In this document: positions 5,931 through 12,906 of the stretch, in pieces | Numbering within the stretch: the first letter of the stretch is position 1 | Layout of the letters: each line of letters begins with the position of its first letter | Origin: DASZPL01 sp035550315 | GTDB taxonomy: Bacteria > Actinomycetota > Actinomycetes > JAFAQI01 | Reading direction: 5' to 3' | NCBI GenBank assembly: GCA_035550315.1 | Contig: DASZPL010000095.1 | Coordinates: forward strand, 1 to 15,590 | DNA: 15,590 bases | Made by a program: the position numbers and the translations under genes | The notes under the pieces: model-generated | Seen by the model: the letters and a program-made list of their open reading frames with translations, nothing else | Database searches by the model: none | Told to the model about the DNA's origin: nothing

Positions 5931-7277
5931 TCAGTTGTCGACGCGATGCAGTGGCCATTCGCCGGGGACGCCCTTCAACGTATGGGTGCCGGCCGCGGAC
6001 ACCACAAGGTCCGACCCGGCGGCGTGCAGCTTCACGACTTCGGTGACGAACACCTCGCCCGACCCGGCGGTGTCGCACACCCGCTTCGCGATGCTGACCG
6101 GCAGCCCGACCACGTCGTCGTCGCGGACTTCGACTTCGCCGGTGTGGACGCCGGCCCGGACCGCGAGCCCCGCCGCGGCCGCGGCCTTGACGATGTCGGT
6201 CGCCGCCCGCACCGCGCGGGTGGTGGCATCGAAGGTGGCGAGGAAGCCGTCGCCCAGCGTCTTCACCTCGTGGCCACGGTAGCGCTGCAGGATCGCCCGC
6301 ACCGCGGCGTCGTGCTCGCTGGTCAAGGCGCCCCAACGCCGGTGACCGAGCTGGGCGGACTGCTCGGTCGACGCGACGATGTCCGTGAACAGGATGGTGC
6401 TGGTGATGACGTTGCCTTCCGGCGCCTGGTGCCCGCCGGTCAGGAACTCCTCGATCTCATCGGCGAGTGCATCGACGTCGCCGACGAAGAAGAGGTGGTC
6501 ATCGCCCGGCAACTCGACGTACGTCGCGTCCGGAATGTGGTCGGCGAGGTAGCGCGCCGCCTCGGTCCGGACGAACCGGTCGCCCGTCCGGTGCAGCACC
6601 AACGTCGGGACCTTGATGCCCGGAAGCGCCGCGCGTTCGTCGACCAGCACGGCCCGCCGCAAGGTTCGGGCATGCTCGTCCGGCGACTGCCCGAGCCGCT
6701 CGATCCGCGCCCAGCGCTCCCGAAACAAGGTGTCCGACACCCGGCTCGGCGCCGTCATGGCCAACGCGCCGCCAGTGCCCCACATCTCGCCGGCCGTGTC
6801 ACAAAACCGATCGAGGAACGACTCCGGCAGCCCGACCGGATAGTCGGCGCGCTGGACGTAATGCGCGAACCCATCAATCACGATGAGCGACGCCACGCGG
6901 TCGGGAAACCCATGCGCGTACCGGAGCGCCCAGCAGCCGCCGACGCCGTGGCCCACGAGCGTGGGCCGTTCCAACTCGAAGGCCTCGATGACGGCGGTCA
7001 GGTCTCGGTCGAAGATCGTCGGATCGTCGTAGCAGTCGTTCAGGTCGCCGCCCGAGGCGCCAACCCCGCGCGGGGTCAGCCAGATGGTTCGACTGCAGCT
7101 CGCCAGCCGGCGTGTGAGCCGCGCGAAGCCCGGCTCGTCCTTGACCAGGTCGATCGGCCACGGACCGTACGCCGAGAAGACGACGTCGAGCGGCCCGCTG
7201 CCGGTGACGTAGCACGCCAGCCGCACGCCGTCATACGCCTGCACGAACCGCGTGCTCGCCTCGACCTCCACCGGCAC
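5931..7277 (-). CDS. Alpha/beta-hydrolase fused to class III adenylate/guanylate cyclase
   Basis: The 448-residue fusion has an alpha/beta-hydrolase domain (about 12-280) and a class III nucleotide cyclase domain (about 290-445), an arrangement known from mycobacteria (LipJ/Rv1900c type). The cyclase would make cAMP or cGMP as a cytosolic dimer. Metal-binding aspartates are Asp299 (LFTDIV) and Asp343 (LGDG), and Lys339 is in the substrate-selecting position. At the transition-state Asn/Arg site I see Ser395 and Arg399 (GLPVSIAKRV), so the Asn appears replaced. In the hydrolase domain the nucleophile elbow reads GHGVGG, with Gly111 where Ser is expected. His261 (GDDHLFF) remains, so this half is probably a sensor rather than an esterase. 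The GTG start has only a weak ribosome-binding site, but it places the family opening about 12 residues in. The gene lies 52 bp behind katG, which suggests a link between peroxide response and cyclic nucleotide signalling. Confidence 0.9.
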   Translation of the reverse strand: MPVEVEASTRFVQAYDGVRLACYVTGSGPLDVVFSAYGPWPIDLVKDEPGFARLTRRLASCSRTIWLTPRGVGASGGDLNDCYDDPTIFDRDLTAVIEAFELERPTLVGHGVGGCWALRYAHGFPDRVASLIVIDGFAHYVQRADYPVGLPESFLDRFCDTAGEMWGTGGALAMTAPSRVSDTLFRERWARIERLGQSPDEHARTLRRAVLVDERAALPGIKVPTLVLHRTGDRFVRTEAARYLADHIPDATYVELPGDDHLFFVGDVDALADEIEEFLTGGHQAPEGNVITSTILFTDIVASTEQSAQLGHRRWGALTSEHDAAVRAILQRYRGHEVKTLGDGFLATFDATTRAVRAATDIVKAAAAAGLAVRAGVHTGEVEVRDDDVVGLPVSIAKRVCDTAGSGEVFVTEVVKLHAAGSDLVVSAAGTHTLKGVPGEWPLHRVDN

Positions 7278-7309
7278 AGTCTCGCGTGCCGACCGACCGG
7301 CCGGAGGCC

Positions 7310-7325
7310 AAAACGCCGAGCGGCG
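7310..7325 (-). terminator. Possible weak terminator after katG
   Basis: On the minus strand, CGCCG (7325-7321) and CGGCG (7318-7314) flank a two-base loop and are followed at once by TTTT (7313-7310), starting 4 bases after the katG stop. A loop this small means only four or fewer pairs would form well, and the T-run is short. It may lower expression of the downstream cyclase gene without blocking it. Confidence 0.28.
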
Positions 7326-7329
7326 CCCG

Positions 7330-9561
7330 TTAGGTCAGGTCGAACCGGTCGAGGTTCATCACCTTGTCCCAGGCGGCGACGAAGTCGTGCACGAACTTCT
7401 CCTGCGCGTCGTCGGCGCCGTACACCTCGGCGACCGCCCGCAGCTGCGAGTTCGCACCGAAGACCAGGTCGACCGCGGTGGCGGTCCACTTCAGCTCGCC
7501 ACTGGCCCGGTCGCGGCCCTCGTAGACGTTCTCCTCCGACCCGACCTTCCACTCGGTGGACATGTCGAGCAGGTTCGCGAAGAAGTCGTTGGTGAGGACG
7601 CCGGGCCGGTCGGTGAAGACGCCGAGTGGCGACTGCCGGTAGTTGGCGTTGAGCGCCCGCATCCCGCCGACCAGGACCGTCATCTCCGGGGCGGTCAGGT
7701 TCAACAGCACTGCTCGGTCGAGCAGCAGCGTCTCCGGTGCGAGCTTCTCGCCGGGCCGCAGGTAGTTGCGGAACCCGTCCGCCTTCGGCTCGAGTACGGC
7801 GAACGAGTCGGCGTCGGTCTGCTCCTGCGATGCGTCGGTGCGACCCGGCGCGAACGGCACCGTCACGTCGACGCCAGCGCTCTTCGCCGCCTGCTCGACC
7901 GCGGCGCAGCCACCGAGCACGATCACGTCGGCCAGCGAGACCCGCTTGCCGCCGGACAGTGATGCGTTGAAGTCCTGCTGCACCTGCTCGAGCGTCTGCA
8001 GCGCCTTGGCCAGCTCGGGCGGGTCGTTGACCTCCCAGTCGCGTTGCGGTGCCAGCCGGATCCGGGCGCCGTTGGCGCCGCCCCGCTTGTCCGTGCCGCG
8101 GAAGCTCGCCGCCGCGGCCCAGGCGGTGGTGACCAGCTGGGACACGGAAAGGCCCGAGCCCAGCAGCTTCTCCTTGAGCGCGGCGATGTCCTTGCTGTCG
8201 ATCAACTCGTGGTCGACGTCCGGCACCGGATCCTGCCAGAGCTGCGGTTCGGGGACCCACGGGCCGAGATAACGCGAGACCGGGCCCATGTCGCGGTGCA
8301 GCAGCTTGTACCAAGCCTTGGCGAACGCGAGCGCGAGCTCGTCGGGGTGCTCCAGGAAGCGCCGGGCGATCGGCTCGTAGATCGGGTCCATCCGCAGGGC
8401 GAGATCCGTCGTGAGCATGGTCGGCGCGTGCCGCTTCGCCGGGTCGAACGGATCGGGGACGGCGTCGGCGGCGGCGCCGGCCTTCGGCTTCCACTGCTTG
8501 GCGCCGGCCGGACTCTCACACAGTTCCCACTCGTAGGCGAACAGCGTCTCGAGGAAGCTGTTGTCCCACTGCGTCGGAGTCGGGGTCCAGGCGCCCTCGA
8601 GCCCACTGGTGATCGCGTCCGCGCCGACGCCGGTGCCGTAGGTGTTCTTCCAGCCGAGCAGCTGCTGCTCGATCGGCGCGCCCTCCGGCTCGGGGCCGAC
8701 GTAGTCGGCCGATGCCGCGCCATGGGTCTTGCCGAAGGTGTGGCCACCGACGATCAGCGCCAGCGTCTCCTCGTCGTTCATCGCCATCCGGGCGAACGTC
8801 TCGCGGATGTCGCGGGCGGCCGCGAGCGGGTCCGGATTGCCGTTCGGGCCCTCGGGGTTCACATAGATCAGGCCCATCTGTACGGCGCCGAACGGCTCCG
8901 CCAGCTCCCGGTCGCCGCTGTAGCGCTCGTCGCCGAGCCACGTGTCCTCCGGGCCCCAGAAGATCTCGTCCGGCTCCCAGACGTCCTCCCGCCCGAAGCC
9001 GAAGCCGAACGTCTTGAATCCCATCGACTCGAGCGCCACGTTGCCGGTGAAGACGATGAGGTCGCCCCAGGAGATCTTGCGCCCGTACTTTTGCTTCACC
9101 GGCCAGAGCAGGCGGCGTGCCTTGTCGAGGCTGGCGTTGTCGGGCCAGCTGTTCAGCGGTGCGAACCGCTGCGCGCCGGAGCCGCCGCCGCCTCGGCCGT
9201 CGTGGATCCGGTAGGTGCCGGCGGCATGCCACGACATCCGGATGAACAGCGGGCCGTAATGGCCGTAGTCGGCCGGCCACCAGTCCTGCGAGTTGGTCAT
9301 CACCTCGATGACGTCACGGCGCAACGCCTCGAGGTCGAGCCGCTTGAACTCCTCGGCGTAGTTGTAGTCCTCGCCCATCGGGTTGGATCGGGGCGAGTGC
9401 TGATGGAGCACCTGCAAGTTCAGCTGATTCGGCCACCAGTCCCGATTGGACATCGGCCGACGTGCCTTCGGAGAGGGCGATGGGATTGCAGGGTTTTCGC
9501 TTTCGCTGCCGTGCTCAGGCACTTCGATCCCTCTCTTCTTCTCGGATTGTTGCGGCGTCAT
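7330..9561 (-). CDS. katG: Catalase-peroxidase KatG
   Basis: The 743-residue bifunctional haem enzyme destroys hydrogen peroxide and acts as a broad peroxidase. Both halves of the duplicated peroxidase fold are present. The active site is complete: Arg108, Trp111 and His112 in IRMSWHAAGTYR on the distal side, and His274 in VGGHTFGKTHG as proximal ligand. Trp111, Tyr233 (GLIYVNPEG) and Met259 are available for the Trp-Tyr-Met crosslink needed for catalase activity. Numbering is offset by +4 from the Mycobacterium tuberculosis enzyme; Ser319 corresponds to its Ser315. The C-terminus, AWDKVMNLDRFDLT, is typical. ATG 9561 is the likely start and gives an N-terminal leader of normal length. Met37 is an alternative but would remove the usual leader. 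The gene overlaps the end of furA by 47 bp in another frame, so the two are co-transcribed. Confidence 0.98.
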   Translation of the reverse strand: MTPQQSEKKRGIEVPEHGSESENPAIPSPSPKARRPMSNRDWWPNQLNLQVLHQHSPRSNPMGEDYNYAEEFKRLDLEALRRDVIEVMTNSQDWWPADYGHYGPLFIRMSWHAAGTYRIHDGRGGGGSGAQRFAPLNSWPDNASLDKARRLLWPVKQKYGRKISWGDLIVFTGNVALESMGFKTFGFGFGREDVWEPDEIFWGPEDTWLGDERYSGDRELAEPFGAVQMGLIYVNPEGPNGNPDPLAAARDIRETFARMAMNDEETLALIVGGHTFGKTHGAASADYVGPEPEGAPIEQQLLGWKNTYGTGVGADAITSGLEGAWTPTPTQWDNSFLETLFAYEWELCESPAGAKQWKPKAGAAADAVPDPFDPAKRHAPTMLTTDLALRMDPIYEPIARRFLEHPDELALAFAKAWYKLLHRDMGPVSRYLGPWVPEPQLWQDPVPDVDHELIDSKDIAALKEKLLGSGLSVSQLVTTAWAAAASFRGTDKRGGANGARIRLAPQRDWEVNDPPELAKALQTLEQVQQDFNASLSGGKRVSLADVIVLGGCAAVEQAAKSAGVDVTVPFAPGRTDASQEQTDADSFAVLEPKADGFRNYLRPGEKLAPETLLLDRAVLLNLTAPEMTVLVGGMRALNANYRQSPLGVFTDRPGVLTNDFFANLLDMSTEWKVGSEENVYEGRDRASGELKWTATAVDLVFGANSQLRAVAEVYGADDAQEKFVHDFVAAWDKVMNLDRFDLT

Positions 9562-9970
9562 CGTGCGTTCTCATTCCGCGGGTGGCGGGCCGCCGCTGGC
9601 AGGCCCGGCAGCGACCGCGGAATTGCAGGTCGTACTCCTTGAGGTCGTACCCGGTCCGCGCGGCGAGCTGGGCGACCAGGTCGGCGGGCAGTGCCGCGTC
9701 GACGTCCATCGCCGCGCCGCACTCGGTGCAGACGACGTGGTCGTGTCGATGCACCTTGGCGTCGTACCTCGCGCTCGCACCCTCGCCCAGGGACAGCATC
9801 CGCGCCTGCCCATCGGCGACCAGCAGGCCGAGCGTGCGGTAGACGGTGGCCGGCCCGATGCCGGGCCGGTGCTGCCGGACCCGCTCGAAGACCTGCGCGG
9901 CGGTGGGGTGATCGTGGGCAGCGACGAGTACGTCGAGAACTGCCCGACGCTGCGGCGTGAGTCGAATCAC
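9515..9970 (-). CDS. furA: FurA-type Fur-family transcriptional regulator of katG
   Basis: The 151-residue Fur-family repressor has an N-terminal winged helix (residues 3-65, including the recognition region GPATVYRTLGLL). Its C-terminal metal and dimer domain contains HRHDHVVCTECG (His74, His76, His78, Cys81, Cys84). A second cysteine pair, CRAC (Cys121, Cys124), completes a structural zinc site. FurA proteins sense peroxide and iron and repress the adjoining katG. GTG 9970 is the preferred start because AGACAGG lies about 9 bases upstream and the protein then begins at the family opening RLTPQRRAVLD; the frame is open to 10033, but that would cover the operator. The tail after residue 132 is charged and overlaps the katG start. 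The palindrome at 9988-10008 is the likely self-regulation site. Confidence 0.92.
   Translation of the reverse strand: MIRLTPQRRAVLDVLVAAHDHPTAAQVFERVRQHRPGIGPATVYRTLGLLVADGQARMLSLGEGASARYDAKVHRHDHVVCTECGAAMDVDAALPADLVAQLAARTGYDLKEYDLQFRGRCRACQRRPATRGMRTHDDAATIREEERDRSA
9569..9577 (-). promoter_or_regulatory. Repeated FurA half-site just upstream of katG
   Basis: The minus strand reads GGAATGAGA here, 7 bases before the katG ATG and inside furA. The same nine bases occur on the plus strand of the furA operator (9987-9995). It is a single half-site with no partner arm. It might aid a second FurA contact at katG, or it may simply reflect codon use at the end of furA and the katG ribosome-binding region. 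Confidence 0.3.
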
Positions 9971-9987
9971 CAACACCAACCTGTCTG

Positions 9988-10008
9988 GAATGAGACTCGA
10001 TCTCATTC
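9988..10008. promoter_or_regulatory. Fur-type operator upstream of furA
   Basis: GAATGAGA (9988-9995) and TCTCATTC (10001-10008) form a perfect inverted repeat with a five-base spacer, CTCGA. The arms resemble the AATGAGA-type half-sites of Fur-family boxes. The site ends 18 bases before the furA start, in the 81-bp gap between furA and the amidohydrolase gene, where a furA-katG promoter is expected. FurA itself is the likely ligand. No clear -10 hexamer was identified. Confidence 0.75.
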
Positions 10009-10051
10009 GAGCATGGCCGGCCGCGATCGGCAAGACCTCGCGGCCGCCGAT

Positions 10052-10711
10052 TTACCCGACGCGCGGCCGCGCCAGGTTGTCGGCGAGATAGGTGCACACC
10101 GCGTCGACGTCGACGACGTCGGCGTACTTCTCCTGCAGGTCGAACAGCGCCGCGTCGTGCGGCCCTTGAGCGCGGTCGCCGACGCACTCCCGCGGGACCA
10201 CCGGCAGGAAGCCGCACTGGATGGCGTCGACCACCGACGCTCGGACGCAGCCGCTCGTCGTCGCGCCACACACGATCAGCGTGTCGACGCCGAGTGCCGT
10301 GAGCGCGGCCGCGACGTGGGTGCCGTGGAAGGCGGATGCGGCCACCTTGCTCACCACCAGGTCGGAGTCCGCCCGAGGCAGCCGCGGGTCGAGCTCGACC
10401 GCGGCGCTGCCGCGTTCCAGGCTGGCGAGGCCCGGCGCCTTGCGGAGCCAGGCCAGCGAGCCGGCCTCCGCCCGGCTGAACTCCAAGATCGTGTAGACCA
10501 CCGGGATCCCGCCGTCGTGCGCGAGGTCAACGAGCTCCGCGGTGTGGCCCACGACCTCGGTCAGGTCGGCGCCGGTCGCGAACGCGGGATCGGTGAACCC
10601 GCGCGTCAGGTCGACGACGAGCAGCGCCGGCGTCGAACCCCAGCCGAGCGTCGCGCCAAACCCGGCGCCGTCGTAGATCTCACGGACGGAGCGTTCGGCC
10701 CGATCGGGCAC
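10052..10711 (-). CDS. Isochorismatase-fold amidohydrolase, probable maleamate amidohydrolase (NicF-like)
   Basis: The 219-residue cysteine hydrolase has the family triad: Asp34 (VVDLTRGFTDP), Lys122 (VVSKVAASAFHGT) and Cys155 (CGATTSGCVRASVVDA). The AxTTSGCVRAS box and SAFxGT segment place it with N-carbamoylsarcosine amidases and maleamate amidohydrolases rather than with true isochorismatases. In the nicotinate pathway NicF turns maleamate into maleate and ammonia, the step after NicD. The NicX- and NicD-like genes in the same operon make this the best call, although N-carbamoylsarcosine amidase cannot be ruled out from sequence. GTG 10711 starts 3 bases after the preceding small gene, with a G-rich ribosome-binding site inside that gene. 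It is the last gene of the operon, and the FurA operator lies just beyond it. Confidence 0.8.
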   Translation of the reverse strand: MPDRAERSVREIYDGAGFGATLGWGSTPALLVVDLTRGFTDPAFATGADLTEVVGHTAELVDLAHDGGIPVVYTILEFSRAEAGSLAWLRKAPGLASLERGSAAVELDPRLPRADSDLVVSKVAASAFHGTHVAAALTALGVDTLIVCGATTSGCVRASVVDAIQCGFLPVVPRECVGDRAQGPHDAALFDLQEKYADVVDVDAVCTYLADNLARPRVG

Positions 10712-10714
10712 CGG

Positions 10715-10867
10715 CTACCCCCAGCGCTCGTCGAGGCTGACCGCGTCGTCCGCCAGGAACTTCTCCCGGCAGTACGGGCACTCGAGCGGAATGCCGGCAT
10801 GCCGGATGCCGTAGTCGACCGGGAAGCGCTTCCCGCACTTGCAGGTCGCCCAGAAGACTCGCTCCAC
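10715..10867 (-). CDS. Small zinc-ribbon protein, probable D subunit of a BCD-type hydroxyarylic acid decarboxylase
   Basis: The 50-residue protein has two cysteine pairs, Cys9-x-Cys11 (ATCKCGKRF) and Cys30-x2-Cys33 (LECPYCREKF), forming a CxC-x18-CxxC zinc ribbon. It starts at GTG 10867, one base after the ubiD stop. GGGAGG in the end of ubiD lies about 7 bases upstream, a strong translational coupling. The longer open frame to 10915 lies inside ubiD and is rejected. Known hydroxyarylic acid decarboxylases of Streptomyces and Bacillus (VdcBCD, BsdBCD) are encoded as UbiX-like B, UbiD-like C and a small cysteine-pair protein D in that order, which is the order here. The first cysteine pair differs in spacing from the CxxC I remember in BsdD, so this is a positional analogue, not a proven homologue. 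It could instead be an unrelated zinc-ribbon protein. Confidence 0.7.
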   Translation of the reverse strand: MERVFWATCKCGKRFPVDYGIRHAGIPLECPYCREKFLADDAVSLDERWG

Positions 10868-10868
10868 C

Positions 10869-12266
10869 TCACGCCTCCCGCAGGTAGTCGGCCAGGCTGA
10901 TCCGCGCCATCGCATCCGCGGGCACGCGGTTCATGTCCGGGATCGCCCGGTCCATCGGTCGGGTGGCGTCGATCACCACCTTGTCCGAGTGCATCTCGGT
11001 GGTGAAGATCTTCGGGATGTTGTGGACCATGTCGACGTCGCGCGACGGATCGACGTTGACCAGCGTGGCCCAGATGACGTCGGACTCGTTGAACACGTCG
11101 ATCACGTGGTCGACCACGACCACCGCCGAGAACGTCCATGACTCGAGCAGTGCCGCCAGCGCCACCGACTTGGCCTGGCCCTCGCTTCGCTTGTTGATCG
11201 AGATGTAGCAGAGCAGCCGGCCGCATCCCGAGTAAGGCAGGTGCACGGCGTGGATCAGGTCACCGAACCGCCGCCGCAGGCTGTTGTAAATGGTGCCTTC
11301 CTTCGGGATCTGCCCGGCGGTGAAGTGGTCGTGGTGGCCGGCGAAGATGTCTTGCATGTAGGCGTCGCGGCGCTGCGTGATCGCCGTGATGTTCATGACC
11401 GGGCGCAGCGTCTGCGCTTGGTACTGCCGGGTGATGTCGCCGAATGGGTCGGCGATCATCCGCACGCCGGGCGGGACCTCGCCTTCGATGAGGATCTCGG
11501 CGTCGGCCGGCACCATGAAGTCCTCGCCCCAGGTCTCTGACGGGACCAGCCGCAGTGGCTCGCCGAGGAAGCCGCCGATCGTCTCGTAGTCGTCGGACTC
11601 GTACGGCGTCAGCCCCATGGTGCCGAGGTAGAACGCCGGGTGGTGGCCGAGGATCGCCACGATCGGCATCGGCAGGTTGTGCTCTTCGTAGTACGCCAGC
11701 GCACGCAGGCTGTCCGGGCTGTGAATCGTGACCCGCAGCCGCTGCGGGTCTTCGAAGTCGTAGAACGCCTTGATGAACGACGCGTTGTAGGAGCCGCTCA
11801 CCGGGTCTTTGACCGCCAGCGTCATGGTGAGGCACGGGCCGTAGTCGCCCTCGGAGTGCGTCACGATCGGCAGGAACCGGGTGTCGATGTCGTCGCCCCG
11901 CTTGATGATCTCCTTCACCGGAGCTTCGCTTGCGCTGACGACGACCGGCGGCCGGGCGTCGTGCCCGAGCTTCGAGTACCCGAGGCTCAGCGGCAGGCCG
12001 GCGTCGTCCGGGTCGAGGCCGAGTGCCACCGCGCACCGCTCGCGAGTGGCGAACACGTTCATCACCAGCGGGATGCCGGCGTCCTCGCCGTACAAATTCA
12101 TCGGGTGTTCGAAGACCGCGAGGGGCCGCTGACCGCGCTTGTTCAACAGCTCGAGGATCGCGGTGGCGTCGAAGTCGGCCGGGTTGACCGGCTTGTCGAT
12201 GTGCACCATCAGGTCGGGATGGTGCACCTGCAGGTCCTTCAAGAACGAGTGCAGGTCCTTGGCCAC
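10869..12266 (-). CDS. UbiD-family prenylated-FMN-dependent aromatic acid decarboxylase (C subunit type)
   Basis: The 465-residue protein is full length for UbiD, whose members carry out reversible decarboxylation of aromatic or unsaturated acids with prenylated FMN. Family features include the N-terminal DLHSFLKDL opening, SYNASFIKAFYDF in the cofactor-binding region, and GEDFMVPADAEILIEGEVPPG (about 246-267), which carries the glutamates of the catalytic region (Glu257, Glu261, Glu263). DPFGDITRQY and the C-terminal DVVFNESDVIW-like metal and dimer region follow. GTG 12266 has GAGGAGG upstream, within the end of ubiX. The cofactor-making ubiX is 3 bp upstream and the small zinc-ribbon gene 1 bp downstream, an arrangement of hydroxyarylic acid decarboxylases. 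With NicX in the same operon, the expected substrate is a dihydroxypyridine-carboxylate or hydroxypyridine-carboxylate. A role in ubiquinone synthesis is unlikely in this context. Confidence 0.92.
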   Translation of the reverse strand: MAKDLHSFLKDLQVHHPDLMVHIDKPVNPADFDATAILELLNKRGQRPLAVFEHPMNLYGEDAGIPLVMNVFATRERCAVALGLDPDDAGLPLSLGYSKLGHDARPPVVVSASEAPVKEIIKRGDDIDTRFLPIVTHSEGDYGPCLTMTLAVKDPVSGSYNASFIKAFYDFEDPQRLRVTIHSPDSLRALAYYEEHNLPMPIVAILGHHPAFYLGTMGLTPYESDDYETIGGFLGEPLRLVPSETWGEDFMVPADAEILIEGEVPPGVRMIADPFGDITRQYQAQTLRPVMNITAITQRRDAYMQDIFAGHHDHFTAGQIPKEGTIYNSLRRRFGDLIHAVHLPYSGCGRLLCYISINKRSEGQAKSVALAALLESWTFSAVVVVDHVIDVFNESDVIWATLVNVDPSRDVDMVHNIPKIFTTEMHSDKVVIDATRPMDRAIPDMNRVPADAMARISLADYLREA

Positions 12267-12269
12267 GGA

Positions 12270-12890
12270 CTACCTCCTCGGTGCGAGTGGCGGCACGGCG
12301 TGGATCCGCGGCTCGCCCCAACGTTGAGTCAGCGCGGCGTCAATGCCGAACTGGTCGAGAACGCGCGCCACGACGTGGTCGACGACCTCGGTGATCGCGC
12401 TCGGCTTGTTGTAGAACGCCGGGACCGGCGGTACGACGGTCACGCCCAGCTCACTGAGGGTGAGCAGGTGCCGCAGGTGCAGCGTGCTGAACGGCGTCTC
12501 CCGCGGCACGATCACGCACCGCCGGCGTTCCTTCATCGCCACGTCGAAGGCCCGCGCGACCAGGTTGTCGGCGAGGCCGTTGGCGAGCACGGCGAGCGTG
12601 TGCATGCTGCACGGCGCGACCACCATGCCGTCGGTGGTGAACGACCCGCTGGAGATCCGGGCGGCTTGGTTGTCCGGTTGATAGGAGTGCGTCGCCAGCG
12701 CACGGACCTGGTCGAGGGAGTAGTCGGTCTCGATCCGCAGCGTGCGCTCGGCCCACTCGGTGGCGACGAAATGGGTCTCGACGTCCAGGTCGCGCAGCAC
12801 CTCGAGCAGGCGGACACCGATGATCGACCCGGACGCGCCGGTCATGGCGACGACGAGCCGTTTCGGGCGCTCGCCGGTTGCTGCTGTCAC
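12270..12890 (-). CDS. UbiX-family flavin prenyltransferase (B subunit type)
   Basis: The 206-residue flavoprotein joins a dimethylallyl group to FMN, giving the prenylated FMN that UbiD enzymes require. The flavin-binding start is VVAMTGASGSIIGVRLLEVL, with GASG near residues 18-21. APCSMHTLAVLANGLADNL and VPRETPFSTLHLRHLLTLSELGV are the conserved phosphate and prenyl-site segments. GTG 12890 has AAGGA about 7 bases upstream. The gene starts 16 bp after the hydroxylase gene and ends 3 bp before ubiD, so co-expression is nearly certain. A dedicated copy beside ubiD is typical of catabolic BCD decarboxylases. Confidence 0.93.
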   Translation of the reverse strand: MTAATGERPKRLVVAMTGASGSIIGVRLLEVLRDLDVETHFVATEWAERTLRIETDYSLDQVRALATHSYQPDNQAARISSGSFTTDGMVVAPCSMHTLAVLANGLADNLVARAFDVAMKERRRCVIVPRETPFSTLHLRHLLTLSELGVTVVPPVPAFYNKPSAITEVVDHVVARVLDQFGIDAALTQRWGEPRIHAVPPLAPRR

Positions 12891-12906
12891 GTCGTCAGTC
12901 CTTCAC

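Noticed and set aside
5808..7595. 595-codon open frame on the plus strand opposite the cyclase and the end of katG
   Set aside because: It is antisense to two clear genes, and its translation is arginine-, proline- and alanine-rich with no domain. It results from high GC at third codon positions.
8044..9642. 532-codon plus-strand frame opposite katG
   Set aside because: It is a shadow of the conserved katG reading frame, with low-complexity composition and no plausible start signal.
9446..10900. 484-codon plus-strand frame across furA, the amidohydrolase and the small zinc-ribbon gene
   Set aside because: It crosses the FurA operator and three minus-strand genes whose families are recognisable; its own translation has no family features.
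10715..10915. 66-codon version of the small zinc-ribbon gene
   Set aside because: Its first 16 codons lie inside ubiD. GTG 10867, one base after the ubiD stop and behind GGGAGG, is the better start.
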